A DNA stretch of 8,566 nucleotides. Source: an uncultured Ruminococcus sp. (lineage in GTDB: Bacteria > Bacillota > Clostridia > Oscillospirales > Ruminococcaceae). The DNA is taken from positions 1-8,566 of the forward strand of contig CAMJES010000075.1 in the NCBI GenBank assembly GCA_946404705.1. Direction: 5' to 3'. The notes under the pieces are model-generated. The model saw nothing but the letters and a program-made list of their open reading frames with translations, made no database searches and was not told the origin of the DNA. The position numbers were made by a program, and so were the translations under genes. The first letter of the stretch is position 1. The number at the start of each line of letters is the position of its first letter. Positions 1 to 7,500 of this stretch are shown one piece after another.

Positions 1-115
1 GGTCCCATCTCACGCCCTACCCCTCCGCGTACAAGAGGTCCGCCAAACCGCCACAAGATAAAGCAATATAAAGCGCACTATCCACGCTCTCATCGTCGAA
101 ATTGACACCCCTGCT
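1..115 (+). other. contig start; frame-broken 5' part of the M56 gene
   Basis: The frame of the downstream M56 gene stays open from 62, and the residues just before 116 (VEIDTPA, from 95) match the strand that precedes the P-x-I-x-L-P segment of M56 peptidases. So the gene really extends upstream of 116. A TAA at 59-61 interrupts that frame. The first ~58 bases are unusually C-rich and no frame across them reads as the expected transmembrane helices. I infer either a frameshift or low-quality/chimeric sequence at the contig edge. The opposite edge carries adapter, so artefact is plausible. No promoter or ribosome site is visible. Confidence 0.5.
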
Positions 116-2953
116 GTGTTCGGCGTTCTGTTTCCCGTAATAATTCTTCCCGAAACAATCGACAAAAACGATCGGAAGCTGCTGCGGCATATCATGCTCC
201 ACGAAAGCTGTCACATTAAGCATTTTGACCTGTTATGGAACGTCCTCACGCTTGTTATCTGTGCCGTGAACTGGTATAATCCGATCGTGTGGATATGCAG
301 ATATATGTACCTTGCCGATGCGGAAAAGCTTTGCGATATGAGCGTTCTGAACATTATCGGAAACGAGAACCGCAGGGAATATGCAAACAGCCTTCTTGAC
401 TGCGCGGCATCTAAAAAGCATCCCGTTATGCTTGTTTCGGGCTTCGGTGAAAGCGGCATAAAGTCCCGTATCAAAAACATTATGAGCATCAAGAAAGTTC
501 GCATCATTGCGGTAATTGCCGTGCTTGCCGCTGTTCTTGTTTCCACAGTCATATTCGGCACAAGCAAAAATATATCCGTAAGCACAAGGAACGGCGACAG
601 CAAAATATCGGACGGGAATGATCTATACTATTTTTCACAGATGATCGAAGATGATGATGGCGAAGCAGGAAAGCTTATCGTCAGAGTTTACAAGAGAAAT
701 GTTTATTATGTGGATATTTCCTTTGAAAGTGAGAAATACACTCTCGACAGCTTAAACAGCGTTACAGTATTGTCCAAAGCTTCAGGATACAGAATTTATT
801 CCAATGGGGAAGAAAAGGTCGATTATATAAGTGCAGCAGGTGCAGTTGACAAGGGATATTTTGAAGAAGCGACCTATGAAAAGGAGCTTGATATAAACGA
901 CCCCGATTACAATATTGACGCTGCTTTTAATAGATTTAACGGCAATGCAAATATCAAGATCACCCTTGAATACAAGCTGAAAAAGGGCATTTTTGATGCA
1001 GGAAGTCACAGCTTCACCTGCGAATTCGACCCATTAGACCCGAGCCAATATGTTTCCGAATCTGAACGTGCTGTACCCTCCGAATTTATACTTATGGATA
1101 ACTCTGCCGGCTACATCTCCGTATACAATGACGATACGGATGAATTTGAGCTTCGTTCCGATAAAACGGACATAATGCTGACGGTATCGGACAGCTACAA
1201 CGGCTTTTATGCGGTAAAAAATGTGGACGGCAAGGAGCTTAAACAGCATTTTGAAAAGAACATCTCTCCCGAAGACGGTACACCCGATGTTTCCGAGATA
1301 GTTCTCTGCGACATTAATTCGGATGGAACGGACGATGTTGCGGTCATAACCCACTATCGGGGAAACATTATGACTTTGATAAACGGCGCCGATCTTTCGG
1401 AGATAAGTGTTGACGAGGACGCTGTAAATAATTTCCTTGACATAAGAATAGATCAGCTTTCAGACTTTGAATTCAAAGTTTCCTGCGCAGGCGAGGAACA
1501 CGTTTTCACGCTTGATTCTGCTCCGGAAGAGGCACTCTCGCTTGACGAAGACGGTAATATACAATTCTATCTTAACAGCAGATTCTACATTGAGGATAAC
1601 AAAGCCTTTGCGGAATATGATCTGTATCTGAACAACGATAAGATACCGCTGTATTATTATCTTACAAATATCAAGGTCGAATTTGAGTATTCCGATGGAA
1701 GGCTTGTTCCGATAAGCGCAGAAATGGACACAACCAATGATGTTTATTACATCAAGGACGAGCCTGCGGCTAAGGCGACAAAGGTTTTCTGGGAATATGA
1801 AATAGAAGGTTATAGCCTGCCGTTCAAGGCTGAGCTTGTAAGTGCAGAGGGCAAATACTTCATTCGCTCGGTAAATACGCTGACGGGAACATACTACGGT
1901 TCGTGTGTTCTGCCGATCGATAGTCTGCCCGATAACATTGATGAAAGCTTCAAATTCACGGGACTTGAAAAGAACGCCCCCTCACTTATCATATTTACAG
2001 TACCCGACAGCGGCTCGGTTTTTGCGGACGATATGTACCTTGCAACTTTTTACAGTTTAGGTGTAAACGGAAGACCAAGAAGAATGGATATAATCGACCA
2101 AAGCGGCAGGAAGTCAAGAAACATACGCATAAGCGATAATTTCACCGCCGAATGGGGTTATATGACCGATAGCTACAACGGCGATGAGGGCAAGGTCAAT
2201 ATGCGGCTTGAACAGAACGGCGATGAGCTTCACATTATTGATATGGCTTACGACAGCGAGGCTTACAGAGCAATCAGCGGAATTGAGCTGAAAATGGCAA
2301 TGAAGGAAACCGACACAGCGCAAACTGTTTATTACAACGCAGACGGAGAAGTGACGAAAAAGCTACCCGTTGTAAACGGTCGGTTATATGATGTCAGCGT
2401 TATTTTCAACAACATCTGCCGTGATCTAAACCATTACAGCTATCTCGGAACGGACTATGATGCAAGCGGTGCGGCATATACCGTTACCGAAATAAACGCA
2501 GGCGGAGAAAAGTATGTCTTCACGATATACGATTCGGATATTCTGAAATTCACCCACAAGGACATAACCGAATTCTACAAGCTTGATGATGCGGCTTTAT
2601 TCAGAACCGACCATTTGTCGATAATGCAGGATTACATGGACTATGTCATGCAAAGCTTTGTAAATATGCTTGACGGCACGGAACACAGCACAGCGGCATT
2701 GTCTGCGTTTGTCGATGAAAATAATGGACTTGGTTCGATGTCCGACTGGAAGATATTTAAAACTGTGAGCGTAATATCCGATGTTAATTATGTCAAGATC
2801 GGTGAGGACGAAACAAGCAGGACATACAAGCTTTCATTCAATGCAGAAAGCCTTGATCCTGCGCCGTTCAAAAACGGAGAGAATTTATATGAGATGGTGA
2901 TCTCCGAAAATGAGGACGGGGAGGTTAGGATAACTTCTATTGTTGAGGTTTGA
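116..2953 (+). CDS. M56/BlaR1-family membrane metallopeptidase sensor, 5'-truncated
   Basis: Numbering here runs from the GTG at 116, which is a formal start only. It lies inside the conserved domain, and the N-terminal membrane helices normal for the family are missing. Visible features are a P-x-I-x-L-P-like segment (residues 7-12), the zinc motif HESCH (29-33, HExxH), then E70 in an ExxCD context, the likely third zinc ligand. There is a hydrophobic helix at about 43-60 and a single anchoring helix at about 128-148, preceded by the typical K/R-rich SRIKNIMSIKK juxtamembrane stretch. About 800 residues follow that should lie outside the cell. They are rich in Tyr, Asp and beta-type sequence and include a calcium-loop-like DINSDGTDD (399-407) resembling FG-GAP/VCBS repeats. 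BlaR1 relatives sense an outside ligand and cleave a cytoplasmic repressor of the BlaI type. No blaI-like gene is in view; it would normally lie upstream, off the contig. The ligand cannot be named. The outer domain is far larger than the penicillin-binding domain of BlaR1 and shows no SxxK transpeptidase signature that I noticed. The reading frame is intact to TGA 2951-2953. Confidence 0.85.
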   Translation: MFGVLFPVIILPETIDKNDRKLLRHIMLHESCHIKHFDLLWNVLTLVICAVNWYNPIVWICRYMYLADAEKLCDMSVLNIIGNENRREYANSLLDCAASKKHPVMLVSGFGESGIKSRIKNIMSIKKVRIIAVIAVLAAVLVSTVIFGTSKNISVSTRNGDSKISDGNDLYYFSQMIEDDDGEAGKLIVRVYKRNVYYVDISFESEKYTLDSLNSVTVLSKASGYRIYSNGEEKVDYISAAGAVDKGYFEEATYEKELDINDPDYNIDAAFNRFNGNANIKITLEYKLKKGIFDAGSHSFTCEFDPLDPSQYVSESERAVPSEFILMDNSAGYISVYNDDTDEFELRSDKTDIMLTVSDSYNGFYAVKNVDGKELKQHFEKNISPEDGTPDVSEIVLCDINSDGTDDVAVITHYRGNIMTLINGADLSEISVDEDAVNNFLDIRIDQLSDFEFKVSCAGEEHVFTLDSAPEEALSLDEDGNIQFYLNSRFYIEDNKAFAEYDLYLNNDKIPLYYYLTNIKVEFEYSDGRLVPISAEMDTTNDVYYIKDEPAAKATKVFWEYEIEGYSLPFKAELVSAEGKYFIRSVNTLTGTYYGSCVLPIDSLPDNIDESFKFTGLEKNAPSLIIFTVPDSGSVFADDMYLATFYSLGVNGRPRRMDIIDQSGRKSRNIRISDNFTAEWGYMTDSYNGDEGKVNMRLEQNGDELHIIDMAYDSEAYRAISGIELKMAMKETDTAQTVYYNADGEVTKKLPVVNGRLYDVSVIFNNICRDLNHYSYLGTDYDASGAAYTVTEINAGGEKYVFTIYDSDILKFTHKDITEFYKLDDAALFRTDHLSIMQDYMDYVMQSFVNMLDGTEHSTAALSAFVDENNGLGSMSDWKIFKTVSVISDVNYVKIGEDETSRTYKLSFNAESLDPAPFKNGENLYEMVISENEDGEVRITSIVEV

Positions 2954-3142
2954 ACTAAGGAAGCGCTGATATTTCACGGCATAGATCACTCGATAAAAAA
3001 CAAGCTCAACAGCTGCTTTGTTGTAATTGACGGCAAGACAGTTTGGTATTCGACGGGTGAACTGTTTAATTACAGTACGGAATGTTGTGTTTTGAGGATT
3101 GAAGATGAGGTTTTGGCAGGGGAGTTTATGTGCGTGGAGTAA
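2954..3142 (+). pseudogene. remnant resembling the C-terminus of a PLD-like domain
   Basis: Directly after the M56 stop, in the same frame, 62 codons stay open to TAA 3140-3142. There is no credible start codon or ribosome site. The translation contains FHGIDHSIKN, then CFVVIDGKTVWYS, then a CVLRIEDEVLAGEF tail. The order of a (V/I)IDxxxVWY strand and a later LRIxxxxLAxE helix is what I know from the C-terminal lobe of phospholipase-D-like/HKD domains in defence helicases and nucleases. The catalytic HxK that normally precedes the VID strand is not intact: the sequence there is K-L-N-S-C. It is therefore most likely a decayed 3' end of a gene lost by deletion. The family assignment is from memory of motif shape and is uncertain. 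Confidence 0.4.
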
Positions 3143-3158
3143 TGATGTTCTGTGAGTG

Positions 3159-3334
3159 GCTCAAGACCAAAAAGAAAAGATGAATGATATTATAGATGTT
3201 TTTGTGTTAATGAGCTTATAGAAATGCTGAACGATGCTCTTACAGAAGAGGAGTACAGCGACAAGTCGCTTCATATTTTGGTGCAGGATATTTTGTTTTT
3301 TTATATGAATTATGTAAAAATCAGGAATTACTGA
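3159..3334 (+). pseudogene. unrecognised frame-broken coding remnant
   Basis: I do not recognise this family. One frame from 3159 reads AQDQKEKMNDIIDVFV and reaches a stop at 3219. A shift of one base near 3207 continues it naturally as NELIEMLNDALTEEEYSDKS and then LHILVQDILFF, ending at TGA 3332-3334 in the frame of the downstream mcrC. The joined peptide is a coherent amphipathic, acidic helical sequence, which argues for real former coding sequence. A run of seven T at about 3297-3303 is a second likely slippage point: in another frame the reading carries on past it to about 3387, overlapping mcrC. No start with a good ribosome site is visible. It may be the tail of a deleted neighbour, or unrelated sequence joined to the McrC fragment. 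Confidence 0.3.
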
Positions 3335-3910
3335 ATGAAAAGGTTGATTTATCGTCTGCTGATGAGCGTTTGCAGAATTATATGTGAAAATATGCTTCAT
3401 TCTACGGAAGACGGTGATCTGCGACTCACAGCTTTTTCCGAAAAGAATATGAATAAGCTGTATGAAAAGTTTATCCTTAATTATTATATCAGGCACTATA
3501 GTTCCAAACTGAAACCTGCTGCATCGGAGATCAAGTGGGTAACGAAAGGTGAAACGGATCTGCTCCCGAAAATGCAGTCGGATGTTATGCTGACGTGTAA
3601 TGCCAAACGACTGATTATAGACGCAAAGTTTTATTCTCATACGACCCAAACGAACTATGAAAAAGACAGTTTTCATTCGCATAATCTGTATCAGATCTTT
3701 ACTTATGTTAAAAATGAGGCTGTGAGCTTTAACGGTAGGGTTTCGGGTATGCTTCTTTATGCAAAAACAGATGATGATGTGATACCGAATGACGGCACGG
3801 AATTTGATATGAACGGCAACACTATTGCGGTAAGATGTCTTGATCTTAGCCGAGATTTTCAAAGTATAGCTGATCAGTTGGATGAAATTGCAGGAGGGTT
3901 TATAAATTAA
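3335..3910 (+). CDS. mcrC: McrC C-terminal nuclease domain, N-terminally truncated
   Basis: McrC is the endonuclease partner of the GTPase McrB in modification-dependent restriction. It binds the McrB ring, stimulates GTP hydrolysis and cuts DNA. This 191-residue product matches only the C-terminal half of McrC, which is usually about 350 or more residues. It starts at the helical segment YRLLMSVCRIICENML, followed by LYEKFILNYY (42-51), then the PD-(D/E)xK core: LPKMQSD with D83, LIIDAKFY with D96 and K98, and Q120 in LYQIFTYVKN. The 13-residue spacing between the two acidic residues equals that of D244 and D257 in E. coli McrC, and K98 matches K259, so the active site looks complete. The ATG at 3335 follows immediately after an in-frame TGA, with a weak AGGA eight bases upstream. 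The N-terminal McrB-interacting part and mcrB itself are absent, so I expect a non-functional remnant, although an expressed stand-alone nuclease domain cannot be excluded. Confidence 0.85.
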   Translation: MKRLIYRLLMSVCRIICENMLHSTEDGDLRLTAFSEKNMNKLYEKFILNYYIRHYSSKLKPAASEIKWVTKGETDLLPKMQSDVMLTCNAKRLIIDAKFYSHTTQTNYEKDSFHSHNLYQIFTYVKNEAVSFNGRVSGMLLYAKTDDDVIPNDGTEFDMNGNTIAVRCLDLSRDFQSIADQLDEIAGGFIN

Positions 3911-3970
3911 TAAAACAAGCAGGCAGCTGTCCAAAAATTCGGACAGCTGCCTGCTTGTTTTATAAATTTA
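3903..3970. terminator. long perfect-stem hairpin, probable bidirectional terminator
   Basis: Inverted repeat with a 30-position stem and a single A/A mismatch (3909/3964). The core 22-base arms at 3911-3932 and 3941-3962 are perfect, and the loop is the 8 bases 3933-3940. The GC-rich inner part is flanked by an A-rich left side and a T-rich right side, so transcripts of either strand end the stem in a U-rich tract (TTTTATAAATTT on the + strand). The left arm overlaps the mcrC stop codon at 3908-3910. It separates the mcrC remnant from the independently promoted jetA fragment. Confidence 0.85.
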
Positions 3971-3981
3971 CACGAAAATTG

Positions 3982-4010
3982 TTGATTTTTGTAATAGTAT
4001 AAGGTATAAT
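3982..4010 (+). promoter_or_regulatory. sigma-A type promoter for the jetA fragment
   Basis: The -35 element TTGATT (3982-3987) and a consensus -10 element TATAAT (4005-4010) are separated by exactly 17 bases, just after the hairpin terminator and 55 bases before the TTG start. The AT-rich upstream stretch is compatible with an UP element. No operator palindrome is evident. Strength is inferred from consensus match only. Confidence 0.75.
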
Positions 4011-4049
4011 TATACAAAAAACAAAGCAAGTCGACATTATATGTGATCG

Positions 4050-4055
4050 AAAGGG
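4050..4055 (+). promoter_or_regulatory. ribosome binding site deciding the TTG start of jetA
   Basis: AAAGGG lies ten bases upstream of the TTG at 4066. In this frame there is no ATG or GTG upstream within the transcript, and the TTG reading begins MNLYDVIPEN, the usual JetA N-terminus, so the rare TTG start is preferred. Confidence 0.6.
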
Positions 4056-4065
4056 TGTTGAAGAG

Positions 4066-4506
4066 TTGAATCTGTACGATGTTATACCCGAAAACCTTTT
4101 TTCGGTATTGTCCTTAAAGAACAAGAATCTGTATGTTAAAACCCTTTTTGTGCTGTTGGACGCTTTTAAGCAGCATTTAAAAATATCAAAAGATGAGCTT
4201 ATTTCAATGATAAATGCACGGCTTGATGATGATATTATTTCCGCTGATTTCACCGAAGAGGAACTGCTTGAAAGTGAACAATCAATAGCGGGTAAAGCCC
4301 ATTTTTTAGTGAGAAAGCTTAAAAGCGTAGGCTGGATATTGATTGAAACGGAAAGCGATTTTCGAGAGTATATAACCGTGCCGAGGTTCAGCTATAAGAT
4401 CATACAGCTTTTATATGATATAGCAAATGTGTCCGAATCGGAGATTTTTGCGTATGTTTACAAATGTGCGTTACTATTACAAATACAAATTGAAAATATG
4501 CCCTAA
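4066..4506 (+). CDS. jetA: Wadjet JetA (DUF5716-type), N-terminal fragment
   Basis: JetA is the kleisin/MukF-like subunit of Wadjet (JetABCD), an SMC-type complex that detects and cuts small circular plasmids with the JetD nuclease. This 146-residue product carries the recognisable N-terminus: MNLYDVIPENLFSVLSLKNK (1-20), an alpha-helical region (24-52), an acidic linker (54-73), GKAHFLVRKLKSVGW (76-90) and EYITVPRFSYKIIQLLYDIA (101-120), consistent with the winged-helix N-domain. From memory, full JetA is several hundred residues (around 450-500). Here similarity fades after about residue 131 and a TAA follows at 4504-4506. Only 83 bases separate this stop from the next gene, and no frame there continues JetA, so the 3' part plus jetB, jetC and jetD are deleted rather than frameshifted. 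The promoter and ribosome site remain, so the fragment may still be expressed. A dead remnant is the simplest reading. Confidence 0.8.
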   Translation: MNLYDVIPENLFSVLSLKNKNLYVKTLFVLLDAFKQHLKISKDELISMINARLDDDIISADFTEEELLESEQSIAGKAHFLVRKLKSVGWILIETESDFREYITVPRFSYKIIQLLYDIANVSESEIFAYVYKCALLLQIQIENMP

Positions 4507-4509
4507 ATA

Positions 4510-4538
4510 TTGCACACGCATTTCAAATATGATATAAT
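4510..4538 (+). promoter_or_regulatory. sigma-A type promoter for the DUF4011 helicase
   Basis: TTGCAC (4510-4515), a 17-base spacer and TATAAT (4533-4538) lie four bases after the jetA-fragment stop and about 50 bases before the helicase ATG. This gives the helicase gene independent transcription. No clear operator repeat is seen between it and the start codon. Confidence 0.75.
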
Positions 4539-4577
4539 GTAGAAAAGTGTCGAATAACAATTGACAAAAGAATTCTT

Positions 4578-4584
4578 GGAGGGG
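4578..4584 (+). promoter_or_regulatory. strong Shine-Dalgarno of the helicase gene
   Basis: GGAGGGG lies five bases before the ATG at 4590, close to optimal. It fixes this ATG as the start over internal ATGs. Confidence 0.8.
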
Positions 4585-4589
4585 TAAAA

Positions 4590-7500
4590 ATGGATAATAT
4601 CGTTTCGGTCGGCGGACATATAAACGCTTCGATAAACTTTGCTATGCAGCAGAATTATGTTCCGATTATCAGATTTCTGACAGTCAACAACGAATCGGAC
4701 GAAGTGCTTGAAAACATTGATCTGATAATCAGCTTTGAGCCTGAATTTGCTAAAGAATTCAGATACCATATTGACAGTATCCCTGCGCATGGATCTGTCG
4801 AGATTTCTCCTGTCAGAATAAATACAAATACTGATTTTCTGTTTTCTCTCACAGAAAAAATGGTAGGAAACATAACCGTTGATGTTATGCGCGGTGAAGA
4901 AAAGCTCTTTACATATCAGGATCAGGTCGAACTGCTTGCATACGATCAATGGAGCGGTCTGACGATCATGCCTGAGATAATTGCTGCTTTTGTAACGCCA
5001 AATCATCCGTCTGTTTCGGCAATTATCCATGAAGCTTCAATGTTCCTGAAAAAATGGAAGGGAACTCCCTCGTTTACAGGCTATCAGACAAACAACCCCA
5101 ACAATGTCAAGCTGCAGATGGCAGCGATATATGCCGCACTTGTACAGCAAAAAATAATATACAACAATCCCCCCGCAAGCTATGAGATAGTCGGACAGAG
5201 GATCCGTCTTCCCCGTGTTGTACTGGAACAGAAAATGGGTACCTGTCTTGACCTTGCGGTGCTTTATGCATCCTGCCTTGAAGCTGTTGGACTTAATCCT
5301 TTGTTATTCTTTATAAAGGGTCACGCATTCTGCGGATGCTGGCTGGAGAGCAATACCTTTGCAGATTGTTGTACCGATGATGTTTCCGCTGTTGAGAAGC
5401 GTATAGTAGCAGACGCAGAGGAAATGCTTCTTGTTGAATGTACCAATTTTGTTGACGGAGGAGAACCTGATTTTGATCGTGCGTTGAAGCACGGAAAAGA
5501 CCATCTAATTAACCTTTCCGACTTTATCTGTGTTATTGATATACAGCGCAGCAGAGGCAGCGGTATAAGACCAATGCCCCAAAGCCCCGGGTCGTCATTT
5601 TCGGGAATTAAGCTGACAGAAGATGAGGAAAAGTCTAAAGAAACTTTAGCTCCCTCCGAACTTAACAGCTCTCTGCTGGGAAAAGTTGCAGAAGGTACAG
5701 ATCAGCCGATAACAAAAATAAGGATATGGGAACGAAAGCTTCTCGATTTCAGTCTGCGTAATTCGCTTTTAAATTTCCGTATCACAAAAAATACAATGCA
5801 GCTTATGACCGCAGACCTTGGAAAGCTTGAAGACGAGCTTGCAAGCGGGAATGATTTTCGCATTATGGAAATACCGTCGGAATGGACTCTGTCTGCACGG
5901 GATGCGAAGATATTTGCTATTGAAAATGAAAAGGATCTTATCACAAGCATAGCGGAAGCTGAGTTTAAAAGTAAACGAATAAGAACCTTTTTAAGTGAGA
6001 GAGATCTCGATGCAGCATTAAAGAATATCTATCGTTCTGCAAAGGTCAGTATGGAGGAAAACGGCAGCAACTCTCTCTTTCTTGCTCTCGGACTACTCCG
6101 CTGGTTTGAAAGCGATCTTTCCGAGAAGCCAAGATATGCGCCTATCGTTCTTATTCCTATAGACATAGTAAGAAATACTCGAAACAAAGGATATGTTATC
6201 AGAAGCCGTCAGGAGGATACCCAGATAAATGTTACGCTTCTTGAATATCTGCGACAGGATCACGGAATAAATATCACAGGACTTGACCCTCTGCCCCTGG
6301 ACGAGCATGGTATTGACCTGCCGCTGGTTTTCAACACGATTCGTCAGGCTGTAATGGGCAAAAAACGCTGGAATATCGAAGAATATTCATTTATCGGTCT
6401 TTTCTCGTTCAGCCAGTTCGTTATGTGGAATGACCTACGCAATCGTTCGGAGGAGTTGAAGCAAAATAAGGTGGTTTCAAGCCTTATTGAAGGCTCTCTT
6501 ACCTATACTCCCGATGATGTTGAAGTTGATCCCGAAAATATTGAATCATCGCCCGATCTTGATAATATGGCAGTCCCTGTGAGTGCTGATTCATCTCAGC
6601 TTGCTGCAATTGCCGCAGCAGGTAAAGGACAGAGTTTTGTTCTTCACGGCCCTCCGGGAACGGGTAAATCCCAGACCATCACCAATATGATAGCAAATGC
6701 GCTTTATAACGGAAAAACCATACTTTTTGTAGCAGAAAAAATGGCTGCGCTCAACGTTGTTCAGAAGCGTCTTGAAAATATAGGTCTTGATCCGTTCTGC
6801 CTTGAACTGCACTCAAATAAAACGAACAAATCCTCCGTACTTGCGGAGCTGAACAAGGCTCTTGAAGTCGGCAGAATAAAATCTCCCGATGAATATTCTG
6901 CCGAAGCTGCCAAGCTTAAAGAACAGAAAAAGAAGCTCAATGAAACTGTTTCAGCACTTCACGAAAAGCGCAGCTGCGGTATAACGCTCTTTGAAGCAAT
7001 TTCCGCATACGAGAGAAATGCATCAGAGCAGGGCAAAATATCATTTCCTCAGGAGCTTCTTTCTTCACTTACAAAAGAAAAGCTTGATCTTTTCAATGAG
7101 CTTGTACACAAATATTCCGTTGCAATAGCCGAAACAGGCAGCTTTTCGGAATTTCCGCTAAATGATATTGGTATCACATCCTATTCGATCGAAATGCGTG
7201 ATAACTTTCGCAAAACAGCAGGCGAGCTTGCCGAAAATGCAGCCTTGTCGGTACAGAACGCCCGTAAGCTTGCAGACGCATACGGTTACAGCGGCGCTTT
7301 GGACAAAAAAGCTGTTGAAATGCTTGTGAAAATATATGAAGCCTGCCGCTCGGAGGGAGAAATTCTGCCCGATATGCTTTCAGCTCCACGCTATAACATG
7401 GTTTTGCAAAAAATAAAAGAAACTCTCTCTGTCGGAAAGGAATACAGCGTACTTTGCACAGAAATATTGGATAAATTCGAAAAGAGCATACTTGATTATC

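Noticed and set aside
1..40. Possible reverse-complement adapter at the 5' end
   Set aside because: Only a short CCCTAC match with the other TruSeq adapter arm was seen among mismatches, which is too little to call.
3336..3387. Alternative frame reading NEKVDLSSADERLQNYM over the McrC start
   Set aside because: The frame YRLLMSVCRIICENML fits McrC homologues. The alternative is probably a shadow, although it is mentioned for the upstream remnant.
3161..3934. 257-codon open frame on the - strand
   Set aside because: It lies antisense to the well-supported McrC fragment and crosses the hairpin. Its translation has no recognisable domain and no ribosome site.
4561..4566. Perfect TTGACA -35 motif just before the helicase gene
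   Set aside because: No -10 element is found at 16-18 bases, where the Shine-Dalgarno and start codon lie. The promoter at 4510-4538 explains transcription better.
4503..5030. 175-codon open frame on the - strand
   Set aside because: It overlaps the promoter, ribosome site and conserved N-terminus of the helicase gene. Composition is that of a shadow frame.
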